A DNA stretch of 64,000 bases from Candidatus Scalindua japonica (GTDB lineage Bacteria; Planctomycetota; Brocadiia; Brocadiales; Scalinduaceae), in assembly GCF_002443295.1 (NCBI RefSeq), contig NZ_BAOS01000013.1, forward strand, positions 1-64,000, in the 5' to 3' direction. Within the stretch, counting starts at the first letter, position 1. Every line of letters starts with the position of its first letter. This document shows, piece after piece, positions 49,031 through 58,881 of the stretch. Made by a program: the position numbers and the translations under genes. The notes under the pieces were generated by a model. It worked only from the letters and a program-made list of their open reading frames with translations. It searched no databases and was not told the DNA's origin.

Positions 49031-50746
49031 ATGAAAATGTTAATAACAGAAGAACACACAAATGGATCTAAAATTGCCTATTTCTCTATGGAAATTGGAC
49101 TTAGAGATGAGATACCCACATTCAGTGGTGGTTTGGGAATACTTGCCGGTGACACTATTAAATCAGGTGCCGATTTAAATCTCCCTCTCGTTGCAGTTAC
49201 ATTAATATACCACAAAGGGTATTTTAAACAGGATATAGATGATCAGGGACGACAGATAGAGTTGCCTGCACAGTGGGAACCATCAGAAATCATGCACACT
49301 GTACCGGAAAAGACCACTGTCATAATTGAAGGCAGGACCGTTTATATACAGGCATGGGTCTATTTCGTTAAAAGCCCCAAAGGAGGTGAAGTCCCTGTTC
49401 TATTTCTTGATACTAATTTACAGGAAAATAGTGAAGAAGACAGATCATTAACCGATTATCTCTATGGAGGTGATGACAACTACAGGATTAAACAGGAAGT
49501 GGTACTTGGGATTGGCGGAGTCAAGATATTAAAGATTCTTGGATTTCAAATCAAAAAGTATCATATGAACGAAGGACACGCGGCATTCTTAACACTTGAA
49601 CTTCTGCATCAATTAAAAAATAATCTAAATGATGTCTGGGACGAGTCTTACATATGGGACTTTGAAGCGGTTAAAGAATTGTGTGTATTTACGACACACA
49701 CACCGGTCGAAGCAGGACATGATAAATTCTCTTACGATCTCTATAGAAACGTAATCGGTGACTATTTTCCGGAGAATGTCATACATGACCTTGCCGGAAA
49801 TGATCACCTCAATATGACACTTCTTGCTTTAAATCTGAGTAATGACGTAAACGGAGTTGCCAAAAAACACGGTGAAGTTTCACAGAACATGTTTCCGGGT
49901 TATAAAATTAACTCAATAACAAATGGTGTTCACTCTTACACATGGACATGCGACAGCTTTAAAAAACTGTTTGATAAACATATACCAGGCTGGGCAAACG
50001 AACCGGAGTTATTTGTAAGAACTGATTTGATCCCTCCGGATGAGATATGGAATGCGCATTCCGAAGCCAAGAAAATACTCATTGACTATGTAAACTCTAC
50101 CAATAATTTGAAAATGGATCATGAGACACTGACAATCGGGTTTGCAAGAAGATTTGCCACATACAAGAGGGCGTCCCTGTTATTTAATGACATTGAAAGA
50201 CTTGAGGGAATTGCGTCCGGTAAAATCCAGGTTATTTTCGCCGGAAAGGCACATCCAAAAGATGAAGGCGGCAAAAAACTTATAGAGGATATCTTTGCAT
50301 ATTCAGAAAATCTAAAAGGGAAGATAAAGATTGCCTTTGTCAATAACTATAATATGGAAACTGCCATGAAAATAGTTTCAGGTGTAGATGTCTGGTTGAA
50401 TAACCCAATCAGGCCCCTTGAGGCATCGGGAACAAGCGGTATGAAGGCTGCACATAATGGAGTCCTGAACTTCAGCGTTCTTGACGGATGGTGGATTGAA
50501 GGCCACATAGAAGGAGATACAGGTTGGTCTATCGGCCCTGAATCAACAGAAACTGTACCTGATGATAATGCGAACAAGATAGACACAGACGATCTTTATA
50601 ACAAACTTGAACAAATTATTATCCCAACTTTCTATCAGAACAGAGATAAATGGGTTAAAATGATGAAAAGCGCGATTGGTAAAAATGCCTACTTCTTCAA
50701 CACCCATAGGATGATGCTGAGATACGTCACAGAAGCATATATATAG
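49031..50746 (+). CDS. glgP: Alpha-glucan phosphorylase (short GT35 type)
   Basis: GlgP releases glucose-1-phosphate from glycogen with PLP and phosphate. The 571-residue protein is of the short alpha-glucan phosphorylase class and lacks the first 100-plus residues of E. coli-type enzymes. It shows AYFSMEIGLRDEIPTFSGGL, YHMNEGHAAFLTLE, FTTHTPVEAGHDKF, GFARRFATYKRASLLF, VIFAGKAHPKDEGGK, and the PLP-lysine motif ASGTSGMKAAHNGVLN. The absence of the N-terminal regulatory region suggests no allosteric AMP-type control. Confidence 0.93.
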   Translation: MKMLITEEHTNGSKIAYFSMEIGLRDEIPTFSGGLGILAGDTIKSGADLNLPLVAVTLIYHKGYFKQDIDDQGRQIELPAQWEPSEIMHTVPEKTTVIIEGRTVYIQAWVYFVKSPKGGEVPVLFLDTNLQENSEEDRSLTDYLYGGDDNYRIKQEVVLGIGGVKILKILGFQIKKYHMNEGHAAFLTLELLHQLKNNLNDVWDESYIWDFEAVKELCVFTTHTPVEAGHDKFSYDLYRNVIGDYFPENVIHDLAGNDHLNMTLLALNLSNDVNGVAKKHGEVSQNMFPGYKINSITNGVHSYTWTCDSFKKLFDKHIPGWANEPELFVRTDLIPPDEIWNAHSEAKKILIDYVNSTNNLKMDHETLTIGFARRFATYKRASLLFNDIERLEGIASGKIQVIFAGKAHPKDEGGKKLIEDIFAYSENLKGKIKIAFVNNYNMETAMKIVSGVDVWLNNPIRPLEASGTSGMKAAHNGVLNFSVLDGWWIEGHIEGDTGWSIGPESTETVPDDNANKIDTDDLYNKLEQIIIPTFYQNRDKWVKMMKSAIGKNAYFFNTHRMMLRYVTEAYI

Positions 50747-50816
50747 TAGTTAACTTTACCGCAACTCACTGTCCAAATGGCTTTTCGGGTAGATAATGAG
50801 GAACTAAACCTGTCAT

Positions 50817-50864
50817 GAGGTGAGGATATCTCACCTCTCGTTCCCAAGCTCCCAATTGGGAACG
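50817..50864. repeat. Two adjacent short palindromes upstream of glgA
   Basis: GAGGTGAG/CTCACCTC (50817-50824 and 50830-50837) is followed by CGTTCCCAA/TTGGGAACG (50839-50847 and 50856-50864). They lie in the 153-bp gap between glgP and glgA and look like repetitive extragenic palindromes or leader hairpins. Confidence 0.55.
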
Positions 50865-50899
50865 ACAATGAGACAAAACTTTGCTTTGATAGAAGAATA

Positions 50900-52357
50900 A
50901 TGAAAATTGCAGAAGTATCACCGGAAATAATTCCATACGCGAAAACAGGCGGCCTTGCAGACGTTGTGGGAACGTTGCCATTGTACCTTGAGAAAGCAGG
51001 GCACGAAGTTTCTATATTCATGCCGTTTTATAAGTCGGTAAAAAATTCCGGTATTGATATCAAGCTTCTGGATACCACTTTTGACATTCCAATTGGCGAC
51101 ACGGAACACACCGTCACTCTATGGAAAAGCATTCACCACAGTTCAAAAAACATTGTGATCTATTTCATACAACGTGATGAATATTTTGACAGGGACTCAC
51201 TATACGGAACAGAATTCGGTGATTATCAGGACAACGCGGAGCGCTTTATTTTTTTCTCCAGAGCCGTAATCGAGGCTATTAAAAGGCTGGTATTACCAAT
51301 AGATATTATTCATTGTCATGACTGGCAGACGGCATTAATACCGATTTATCTGAAGACTTTGTTTGCAGAAGATGAAAAGCTCTCCTCGATAAAAACAGTA
51401 CTGACAATTCATAACCTTGCATATCAGGGGATGTTCCGGCAGGAAGAGATGAAACTCACCGGTTTAGACATGTCGCTGTTTAACTGTAAAAACCTGGAAC
51501 ACTGGAACAACATAAACTTCCTGAAAGGTGGAATTGTTTTTGCGGATATTGTAACAACTGTTTCTAAAAAGTACGCTGAAGAGATAAGAACAATAGAGTT
51601 TGGATGCGGGCTGGAAGGTGTCATAGAAGAGCACGAAGAGAAGCTTTACGGAATAATTAATGGTGTTGATTACACTGAATGGTCACCGGACAAAGACGAT
51701 CTTATTTCTCATCAATTCAGTATTGAAGATATAAAAGGAAAGGCACAATGTAAAAAACACCTGCAAAATGAACTGGATCTTCCACAAACCGAAGCGCCTC
51801 TTCTTGGTATGATCAGCCGTCTTGCGGAGCAGAAAGGCGTAGATCTTCTGATTGTAATAATGGATGAGTTGATGAAGAGAGATCTTCAACTTGTAATTCT
51901 TGGCATAGGTGATGAAAAATACCATCAAATGCTTAAAGAATTTACTCCCAAATATAGTGAAAAACTTTCAGTGAACATAATGTTTGACAATAAAATGGCA
52001 CATCAAATAGAAGCAGGCGCTGACATTTTCCTGATGCCTTCAAAATATGAACCATGTGGTCTGAACCAGATGTACAGCTTAAAATATGGAACCATTCCAA
52101 TAGTGCGTGAAACCGGAGGTCTTGCAGATACAATAATCGACGCAAACGATGAGAACCTCAAAAACAGGACCGCTACCGGGTTCACCATGAAAGGCTATTT
52201 CGCCGCAGAACTCCTCCATGCAATAGACAGGGCGTTGGATTTGTATAAATTAGAAACACCATGGAAAGCCCTCAGAGAAAATGCCATGAAGCAGGATTGG
52301 TCGTGGGAGAAGAGTACAAATCAATATATTGAATTATTTAAATCAATATTGAAGTAA
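50900..52357 (+). CDS. glgA: Glycogen synthase (ADP-glucose)
   Basis: GlgA adds glucose from ADP-glucose to growing glycogen. The 485-residue GT5 protein has the ADP-glucose loop AKTGGLADVVGTLP, IIHCHDWQTALIPIYL, TIHNLAYQGMF, GMISRLAEQKGVDLL and KYEPCGLNQMYSLKYG followed by VRETGGLADTI. All key motifs are intact. It closes the forward glycogen run glgB, GH57, malQ, glgP, glgA. Confidence 0.96.
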   Translation: MKIAEVSPEIIPYAKTGGLADVVGTLPLYLEKAGHEVSIFMPFYKSVKNSGIDIKLLDTTFDIPIGDTEHTVTLWKSIHHSSKNIVIYFIQRDEYFDRDSLYGTEFGDYQDNAERFIFFSRAVIEAIKRLVLPIDIIHCHDWQTALIPIYLKTLFAEDEKLSSIKTVLTIHNLAYQGMFRQEEMKLTGLDMSLFNCKNLEHWNNINFLKGGIVFADIVTTVSKKYAEEIRTIEFGCGLEGVIEEHEEKLYGIINGVDYTEWSPDKDDLISHQFSIEDIKGKAQCKKHLQNELDLPQTEAPLLGMISRLAEQKGVDLLIVIMDELMKRDLQLVILGIGDEKYHQMLKEFTPKYSEKLSVNIMFDNKMAHQIEAGADIFLMPSKYEPCGLNQMYSLKYGTIPIVRETGGLADTIIDANDENLKNRTATGFTMKGYFAAELLHAIDRALDLYKLETPWKALRENAMKQDWSWEKSTNQYIELFKSILK

Positions 52358-52679
52358 ACCTGACGACTAAGAGTTCTCCAAATGCGGCCCTGCAGGCTGC
52401 AACCTTTGCGGGGCAATTGTATCCGAGTCGTTAACCAATACGCTTATCGGGGTTAATAGTGTCAATATCTCTGAAGATACAATTCAGAAGGGTATTGGTT
52501 CTATACCTTGCATACGAAGGCTGGAAATGTAATGACCAAGTACATCATGAAGAGCTGAAAATTGCAGCTATATTCAGAGTGGCAGGCCCTAAAGGGGAGA
52601 AGCTCTCAATGTCAGCAGTTTTGATAAATTCCTGCAAGAACGTTCTGTAAAGAAAGGCACAAAACAAAAGATAACCATT
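52358..52679. other. 322-bp intergenic region after glgA
   Basis: It lies between the convergent ends of glgA and the TPR gene. A near-palindromic GCGGCCCTGCAGGCTGC occurs near 52383. An open frame at 52459-52650 has no family-like sequence or ribosome-binding site, and I do not call it. Confidence 0.4.
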
Positions 52680-53699
52680 TTATTCTGACTGCTCTTGCCC
52701 GTTTGCAGTATCAACTTCTAACATACTATTTTTCTTAATAATCACGTTAAACAGTTTTTTTGCCAGTTGTCTATCAAGGATTCTTACTATTTTATATTGC
52801 TCCAGAGCAAGGCCTCTGTAATTTAAATGATGATAAATAATACCAAGAGTCTCATGTCCATCTGCATCATCAGGATTAATATTTATTGCCAGTCTGAGAG
52901 GATCAATTGCTTCTTCGTACATACCTAAACTGGCATAGGCATTACCAAGCGCCTTATACACCCTCACATCATCCGGACTAATCTTTATCGCCTGTTTGAG
53001 CGGACCAATTGCTTCTTCGTACATACCTAAACTGGCATAGGCATTGCCGAGGGCCGTTTGCACCCTTACATCATCAGGATTGACCTCTATCGCCCGCCTG
53101 CATGACACTATCGCTTCTTCATACATACCTGACTTGCTATAGGCCACACCGAGATTGTTATAAATGCCTATATATTCAGGATCAATTCTTTTAGCTTCAT
53201 TGTAAGACTCAATCTCTTCTTCATGCATGCCCAATCTGCTATACGCAAGGCCGAGATTAAAATGAATTTCTGCATTATCAGGGGTAAGGTTTACTGCTTG
53301 TATAAAAGATTGAATTGCATCCTTGAACATGTCCGAGTTGACGTAGACGAGGCCAAGATGATAATGAGCATCCGCAAAATCAGGACGAAGCTTTATTGAA
53401 TGTTTAAAAGATTTAATTGCATCCTCGTGCATATCTAATTTGCTATAGGCACAACCTAGATTATATTGGGCCTTGTAACCACGGTGAATCCCTATCACCT
53501 GCTTGAAGGTTTGTATCGCCTCTTTATGCATACCTGATCTATAACTGGTGCTACCAAATTTATTGAGTGACTCTAAAATACCAATATTTGCCTTGGAATT
53601 CCTGCCTGTTTCACCAAAGGAAACAGCAGGAATAAGGATTAGCAGCATTAGCGGAATTAATAAAAAATTGTAATATTTGAGTTTTGTGTAATTAGTCAT
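52680..53699 (-). CDS. Exported TPR-repeat protein
   Basis: The 339-residue protein (ATG 53699) has a signal peptide (to about residue 29, ending AVSFG) and about eight tetratricopeptide repeats of 34 residues, such as AIQSFIQAVNLTPDNAEIHF and LGNAYASLGMYEEAI. Two adjacent repeats share nearly identical DNA (near 52910 and 53012), showing recent duplication. A GTG at 53729 is an alternative start. Neither has a good ribosome-binding site. It lies downstream of the multihaem gene and is likely a periplasmic scaffold for a partner complex. Confidence 0.8.
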   Translation of the reverse strand: MTNYTKLKYYNFLLIPLMLLILIPAVSFGETGRNSKANIGILESLNKFGSTSYRSGMHKEAIQTFKQVIGIHRGYKAQYNLGCAYSKLDMHEDAIKSFKHSIKLRPDFADAHYHLGLVYVNSDMFKDAIQSFIQAVNLTPDNAEIHFNLGLAYSRLGMHEEEIESYNEAKRIDPEYIGIYNNLGVAYSKSGMYEEAIVSCRRAIEVNPDDVRVQTALGNAYASLGMYEEAIGPLKQAIKISPDDVRVYKALGNAYASLGMYEEAIDPLRLAININPDDADGHETLGIIYHHLNYRGLALEQYKIVRILDRQLAKKLFNVIIKKNSMLEVDTANGQEQSE

Positions 53700-53791
53700 T
53701 TTGTCACTGATCTTATAATAGTAAATCACATCTTATACTACTTAATCAATCATCAAAATCAAGAGGGAAAAGAGATGTATCATGTTACAAC

Positions 53792-55216
53792 TCAATCACC
53801 ACCCTGTTTCTCTTCCCGTGGGTGTTTGATCTTCTGCCAGTATTCCTTATATTCAAATTTCGGGCTGTGTTCAGGGTTATGGCAGATTTCACAGTTTTCA
53901 ACACTCACCATACCATAATCCTGAGATTGTGTATCTTTGTGGTCGCTTCCGGGTCCATGACAACTTTCACAGCCAACTCCCTTCATTTCTGGTGTTAATT
54001 CTGTTGTTTCAAAACCGCTGAAGTAATTAAGACCAATAACGTGGCACGCTACACATTCAGGATCATACTCGTGTTCAGCATTTACTAATGTCTCATAAGC
54101 AGAAGCATGACCAGTCTCTTCCCAGTGCTTAAATATACTGTTATGACAGAGAGCACAATCATCATTTCCAGTAAATGAGAGGTTTGAAGGATGATCACTC
54201 TTAAAAACCTGCGCCAGCAATTCCTCATCCTGAAGTCTCTGCTGATATATCCCCAATAACATTGCGATATCAGATGAATCTGCAAATTTTTCATCCAAAG
54301 CTATTGTCTCAATGGCAGTTGAAAAACTATTATTATCTTCACTTGTCTGTTTCGGTTGTAGTGAAATAGAAATATTTCCTACATACTTTCCTTTTTCACC
54401 TACAGATGCAATGTATGTATTATTCACTTTTTGGTGATAGAGGTCAGGCCTGTCAACCATGTGGCCAGAGATTATCAATTCAAGTTCAGGATATTCTTCC
54501 GCAATTTTAACCGATTCTGCCATCTCCGCATGGGAAAGTAAGATTAAGAGATCTGTTTTATCATTTAGATCACTAAGCAAAGGCTTCAGTGATAAAACAG
54601 GGTCCATAACCTCTAAATCCTGAATTTCATTTTCAATTAGCGCCGGTGAAACTATTCCTAATATACCAACCTTAAAAATAGTTTCATTAGTCTTTATCTC
54701 CTTAACAACATACGGTTTTATGTTAAGGGCCCGTGTAGCAAGGCCGGTAATATTACTTGATATAAACTCTATATTACTTATCTGGGAAAGGTATCCCAGG
54801 AAATCAATTCCCATATTAAGATCCTTCTCTCCTATATTATGCGCAACATAGTCCATCAGGCCTAACGCTTCAAGCGCTGTTTCCATCTTGATTTCTTCTT
54901 GTCGACCAACTTTACCGGGTAGGTCCCCCATACTCAGGAGTATTAAGTCCTGGTCTTTTTTTCTCAATTGATTAATTAACGTCTGCCGTTTTGCAAACCC
55001 GCCAAGCTGCCCTTCCGAACACCCACAAGGCTCCAGATAACCATTTTCTTCACCTGTGAAAACAATATGTATCACAGGCAGAGATAACGTTTTATCCGGA
55101 TCTTTACCGGTCTCATTTCCATAATGGTCATTGCATCCCTGATTAGACAAAGCCAGAAACATGAAAACAAAAACGATAATTATAAGAACGGGAATTTTAC
55201 TGAAATTTCTGATCAT
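53792..55216 (-). CDS. Periplasmic four-haem cytochrome with 5'-nucleotidase-like domain
   Basis: The 474-residue protein has an N-terminal signal/anchor (ending around SNQGC, possibly lipidated). A metallophosphoesterase/5'-nucleotidase-like domain follows (about 45-310; YLEPCGCSEGQLGGFAKR, ILLSMGDLPG, LIISGHMVDRP). The C-terminal part is a cytochrome c-554-like domain with four CXXCH haem sites: CALCH 354, CVACH 388, CESCH 416, CEICH 442. The usual metal ligands of the phosphatase part look incomplete (GHMV in place of GHxH), so it may be non-catalytic. Such fusions are frequent in planctomycetes. The gene is 16 bp after DUF1573. Confidence 0.87.
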   Translation of the reverse strand: MIRNFSKIPVLIIIVFVFMFLALSNQGCNDHYGNETGKDPDKTLSLPVIHIVFTGEENGYLEPCGCSEGQLGGFAKRQTLINQLRKKDQDLILLSMGDLPGKVGRQEEIKMETALEALGLMDYVAHNIGEKDLNMGIDFLGYLSQISNIEFISSNITGLATRALNIKPYVVKEIKTNETIFKVGILGIVSPALIENEIQDLEVMDPVLSLKPLLSDLNDKTDLLILLSHAEMAESVKIAEEYPELELIISGHMVDRPDLYHQKVNNTYIASVGEKGKYVGNISISLQPKQTSEDNNSFSTAIETIALDEKFADSSDIAMLLGIYQQRLQDEELLAQVFKSDHPSNLSFTGNDDCALCHNSIFKHWEETGHASAYETLVNAEHEYDPECVACHVIGLNYFSGFETTELTPEMKGVGCESCHGPGSDHKDTQSQDYGMVSVENCEICHNPEHSPKFEYKEYWQKIKHPREEKQGGD

Positions 55217-55232
55217 TGTGCTTACTCCAACC

Positions 55233-56282
55233 CTACTCTACTTCTCCAATTATACGTACTAATGTAACAGGCTGTGTTTCACTGTTGGTGTGAAGCTCCA
55301 ATACTCCGCCAATGTTTCCAATAGCCGCATCCGAATGTAATTTTACTTCGATTAAATAATGGGGATCCTTGCCCTCTTTTTTTTCAACGATTTCAGTGCT
55401 TATATAATCCGGAAAGGTTTTAATTTTTAATATTTCTATATTACTTTTATTAATCTTAACATATAGTTTGTGAGTCAACTCTTTTCCTTTAGTAACAGGG
55501 CCATAATAGATTTTTTTTGGATAAGTAGTGATATCCCCTGCTATCTCTCCAAAGAATGGAATATTAACCTTTTTTTGTATCTTGCTGTTAGTCTCCAGGT
55601 GTATTCCACCACTTATTCTCCCAATTTCAGGCCTGTATTTTAGCGTAACTTTGATCACATATTCCCCATTTTTTACCTCTGTTATTGAGGCATTAATAAA
55701 TGGTTTGGAAGGCGTAATTTTATTTATCTTAAAATCATGTTCTGTTTGTGATTTAATTGTAACGGTCTTTATAGCTTCTTCATCTTTTGAAACTGAGCCA
55801 AAATCTATGTGTTCCGGATTAATAATCAGGTCCTTAATAATCTCACCGGAAATCGTTAACCTGTATTTCGGAGTACCCGGATCATTACTTGAAACGGTTA
55901 TGCTTTTTGTAATATTCCCGATAAGAGAACCTGAAGAGAATGTCGTTTTGATCTCTCCGGTTCCTCCGGATGGAATAGTGTTATCAGATAGTACTACGGC
56001 AGTACACCCGCAAGAGGCTTTTACTTTTTTTATTTCCAGAATATCTTCTCCCCGGTTTTCAAATTTATAAATATGTTCAACCTTTTGACCCGTGTAAATC
56101 TGCCCAAAATTAAAATCAGGATTTCTGAAAAAGATTGTCGGACGTTGTATAATAGAAGTGGTAAAATCAGTATCGTTATCGTTACCGGAAACAGTGGCCG
56201 CATCCAATGATTTAACTCTTAAAGAAGAGTACCAGATGACGAGCAAAACAATTATGAATATTGTAAATGATGATTTTTTCAT
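55233..56282 (-). CDS. Exported DUF1573 protein
   Basis: The 349-residue protein (ATG 56282) has a signal peptide or anchor (about residues 1-22) and several Ig-like DUF1573 modules. The first carries the family signature FGQIYTGQKVEHIYKFENRG then KVKASCGCTAVVLSDNTIPS, and later modules are IDFGSVSKDEEAIKTVTIKS and KIYYGPVTKGKELTHKL. The CGC pair may be a ligand or disulfide site. The family is common in Bacteroidetes and planctomycetes and its role is unknown. It is first in the run DUF1573, cytochrome, TPR on the minus strand. Confidence 0.85.
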   Translation of the reverse strand: MKKSSFTIFIIVLLVIWYSSLRVKSLDAATVSGNDNDTDFTTSIIQRPTIFFRNPDFNFGQIYTGQKVEHIYKFENRGEDILEIKKVKASCGCTAVVLSDNTIPSGGTGEIKTTFSSGSLIGNITKSITVSSNDPGTPKYRLTISGEIIKDLIINPEHIDFGSVSKDEEAIKTVTIKSQTEHDFKINKITPSKPFINASITEVKNGEYVIKVTLKYRPEIGRISGGIHLETNSKIQKKVNIPFFGEIAGDITTYPKKIYYGPVTKGKELTHKLYVKINKSNIEILKIKTFPDYISTEIVEKKEGKDPHYLIEVKLHSDAAIGNIGGVLELHTNSETQPVTLVRIIGEVE

Positions 56283-56303
56283 TACCTTATTATATAGAAT
56301 GGT

Positions 56304-56540
56304 ATGAATCAAAACAACTTTGTTTTTAGAGCTTGTATTGTTGTAATTACCATAATGGTAATTACTTACTCCACAACTTTATTTATCTATACGCCTGGAA
56401 TGGAAAATTATTTGCTTCTGGTCAGGATGATAAACTTAAATCGATGGCAAACTGTATGCCTTCAACTCTGGTGGTATTTTACAATGGACTTTCAGAACTA
56501 ATGGAGTTATAACATCATCTCCGCCTATTCATTTTTTCAT
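56304..56540 (+). pseudogene. Degenerate PQQ-propeller relic
   Basis: Between the divergent DUF1573 gene and the intact propeller gene, the plus strand encodes a signal-like stretch (FRACIVVITIMVITYSTTL) and then, spread over different frames, pieces of PQQ-propeller blades: GKLFASGQDDKL, then DGKLYAFNSGG and ILQWTFRTNGVITSSPP. The frames are mutually out of phase and the segment is only about 150 bp, so it is a broken copy related to the gene at 56559. The 65-codon open frame at 56304-56501 covers it only partly and is not a gene. Confidence 0.6.
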
Positions 56541-56558
56541 TTTAAGAATTATATTATT

Positions 56559-57692
56559 ATGTTTAAAAAAACATTTAACGTTATAGGCATAACTTTTATT
56601 CTAGTTGTCGGTTTTAAAGTCCACCTTTCTCATGGAGGATCAGCTACCCCTCCGTGGCAGATGTTTCGGCACGATTTAAGACATACCGGCACAAGCCCTT
56701 TTAGGGGAGCACAAACAAACAATCTTAAATGGAAATTTGCGGCAGAGAAAAGAATTACCTCTTCACCGGCAATTGCAGCGGATGAAACAATATATTTTGG
56801 TTCGGTAGATGGCAAGCTTTACGCGGTAAGTCCTGAGGGAAAACTTGTCTGGGCTTATCAGACAGAAGGGGAAGTGACTTCATCTCCGGCTATCGGGCTT
56901 GATGGTACAATATATGTCGGTTCGAGAGACAAAAAACTCTACGCATTAAATTCAGATGGCAGTCTCAAGTGGGCCTATGAAACAGAAGGTGAAATCTACT
57001 CCTCACCTACTATTGGAAAGAACAATACTATCTATTTCGGATCTGCAGACGGTAATCTGTACGCGATGGATACCAATGGGAAGATGAAATGGAGTTTTAA
57101 GAATAAGACATACAGTTCTATAAGCTCTTCACCGTCAATCGGGCCTGATGGCAGCATCTACTTTCTTATAAGCAAAGGTATTGTTTATGCTTTAGATACC
57201 GATGGAAAATTTAAGTGGAGCATCAGGATTGGCAGTAATATTTATCAATCATTTTCTTCACCTGCTGTTGATGAGAACGGGATTGTTTATCTTGGATCAG
57301 AGAATGGCATTGTGTACGCGATAAATCCTGATGGTACGATAAAATGGAGAATTAATACCGGAAAAAGCGTCCAGTCATCACCGGCATTAAGTAGCGACGG
57401 AACACTCTATTTCGGTTCTTATAATAGAGTGATATACGCGATCAACTCCAACTGTACCCTTAAATGGCAATTCAAGACTAACGGCTGGATTGAGTCATCA
57501 CCTGCCGTAGATTCCGAAGGAACTACCTACATCGGTTCGACTGACGGCACTCTATATGCCATAGACACAAAGGGAAAACTGAAATGGAGTTATCAAACTG
57601 GTGGCTGGATTGAATCATCGCCATTAATAGGTTCGGACGGTACAATATATTTTGGCTCAAATGATAACCATTTGTATGCAATCGGAGATTAA
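56559..57692 (+). CDS. Exported PQQ-like beta-propeller protein
   Basis: The 377-residue protein has a signal peptide (about residues 1-26) and [15 protein letters not shown], the typical opening of PQQ-like propeller proteins. Eight or so blades follow, each reading [24 protein letters not shown] and ending in LKW. The repeats are close in sequence. There is no catalytic-site motif for PQQ dehydrogenases, so a scaffolding or binding role (as in BamB-like proteins) is more likely. The aroF start lies 2 bp after its stop. Confidence 0.85.
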   Translation: MFKKTFNVIGITFILVVGFKVHLSHGGSATPPWQMFRHDLRHTGTSPFRGAQTNNLKWKFAAEKRITSSPAIAADETIYFGSVDGKLYAVSPEGKLVWAYQTEGEVTSSPAIGLDGTIYVGSRDKKLYALNSDGSLKWAYETEGEIYSSPTIGKNNTIYFGSADGNLYAMDTNGKMKWSFKNKTYSSISSSPSIGPDGSIYFLISKGIVYALDTDGKFKWSIRIGSNIYQSFSSPAVDENGIVYLGSENGIVYAINPDGTIKWRINTGKSVQSSPALSSDGTLYFGSYNRVIYAINSNCTLKWQFKTNGWIESSPAVDSEGTTYIGSTDGTLYAIDTKGKLKWSYQTGGWIESSPLIGSDGTIYFGSNDNHLYAIGD

Positions 57693-57694
57693 TT

Positions 57695-58708
57695 ATGATA
57701 ATTGTAATGAAACCAACTGCTGGTCAGGCTGAAATAGATCATGTAGTAGAAAAGGTCGAGGCGGTTGGATGTAAAACAACACTATTGGAAGGTACCAACA
57801 GAAAAGTGATTGCCGTAATCGGTGATAAACGTGATATCCCTCCTGAATACTGGGACACTATACCGGGTGTAGAAAAAGCAGTTCCGATATTAACGCCTTA
57901 CAAACTAGCCAGTCGTGAAGTCAAAAAATCTGATACTGAAATAAAGATTAATGATCAGGTTTTAGGTGGTAAAAAGATTGGTGTAATCGCAGGGCCATGC
58001 GCGGTGGAGAGTCAGGACCAGATTAATTTTATAGCAGAAGGAGTGAAGAAAGCAGGCGCTATAGCACTCAGAGGAGGCGCTTTTAAACCAAGGACCAGCC
58101 CATACTCTTTCCAGGGACTTAAAGAAGAAGGCCTTGAGTACCTGGCGAGGGCAAGAGAGGCTACCGGACTGGCAATAGTTACAGAGATACTCAGCCCTGA
58201 ACACATAGACTTGGTAAGTAGCTATGTTGATGTATTACAGATAGGAACGAGAAATATGGCCAACTTTCTGTTACTTGAGGCAGTAGGTAAATGTAATAAA
58301 CCGGTAATTTTAAAACGCGGAATGTCAGCTACTTTAGATGAATTTTTACTTGCAGGCGAATATATACTTTCACATGGCAACCCGAATGTAATTTTGTGTG
58401 AAAGAGGGATAAGGACATTCGAAACACATACGAGATTTACCCTGTCATTAAGTATTGTCCCACATCTCAAACTATTGACACACCTACCCGTTATAGTCGA
58501 CCCAAGTCACGGTACTGGTGTGCGGGAACTTGTAGCACCTATGTCCAGGGGAGCTATTGCGGTCGGTGCAGACGGATTAATACTGGAAGTACACAAAGAC
58601 CCCGAGAAGTCTTTTGTTGACGGCCCTCAGGCTCTGACTATTGAAAGCTTTGAAAAGCTCATGAAAGAATCAGGTGCGGTTGCAGAATCCATAGGAAGAG
58701 AAATTTAA
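57695..58708 (+). CDS. aroF: 3-deoxy-D-arabino-heptulosonate 7-phosphate synthase
   Basis: This enzyme makes DAHP from PEP and erythrose-4-phosphate, the first step of aromatic synthesis, and so feeds chorismate to mqnA. The 337-residue protein is of the Thermotoga/Bacillus-like AroF subclass: an N-terminal ferredoxin-like regulatory domain (about 1-70; [19 protein letters not shown]) and a barrel with [44 protein letters not shown] and [11 protein letters not shown]. It starts 2 bp after the PQQ-propeller gene. No separate chorismate mutase is fused. Confidence 0.94.
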   Translation: MIIVMKPTAGQAEIDHVVEKVEAVGCKTTLLEGTNRKVIAVIGDKRDIPPEYWDTIPGVEKAVPILTPYKLASREVKKSDTEIKINDQVLGGKKIGVIAGPCAVESQDQINFIAEGVKKAGAIALRGGAFKPRTSPYSFQGLKEEGLEYLARAREATGLAIVTEILSPEHIDLVSSYVDVLQIGTRNMANFLLLEAVGKCNKPVILKRGMSATLDEFLLAGEYILSHGNPNVILCERGIRTFETHTRFTLSLSIVPHLKLLTHLPVIVDPSHGTGVRELVAPMSRGAIAVGADGLILEVHKDPEKSFVDGPQALTIESFEKLMKESGAVAESIGREI

Positions 58709-58782
58709 TCCTGAATAAAATTAAATAGTAGTTATGGGTGGCATGGACACCCGTCCCCGCCAGAACAGTCTTGTCGGGCTGG

Positions 58783-58802
58783 CGAACGGCAAGGCCGGGC
58801 GG
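58783..58802 (+). repeat. GC-rich 20-mer, second copy near 2127
   Basis: CGAACGGCAAGGCCGGGCGG matches the 2127-2146 copy in 18 of 20 positions on the opposite strand. Around it, CGCCAG/CTGGCG arms (58758-58784) suggest a folded repetitive element in otherwise AT-rich DNA. Confidence 0.5.
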
Positions 58803-58881
58803 GAACTTGTTTGTCCGTGTGGAACGTATATATAACGCTCATCATGAAGCTAACCCTACAAAACAATATTGGAAAAATAAC

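Noticed and set aside
52459-52650. Plus-strand ORF of 63 residues after glgA
   Set aside because: No ribosome-binding site and no recognisable sequence; likely chance.
56304-56501. Plus-strand ORF of 65 residues as a gene
   Set aside because: Propeller-like residues are in other frames; it is better seen as part of a relic.
58738-58881. Longer N-terminus of the FMN-binding protein from GTG 58738
   Set aside because: The 48 extra codons are in a GC-rich repeat, unlike the rest of the protein; the family starts near the TTG at 58882.
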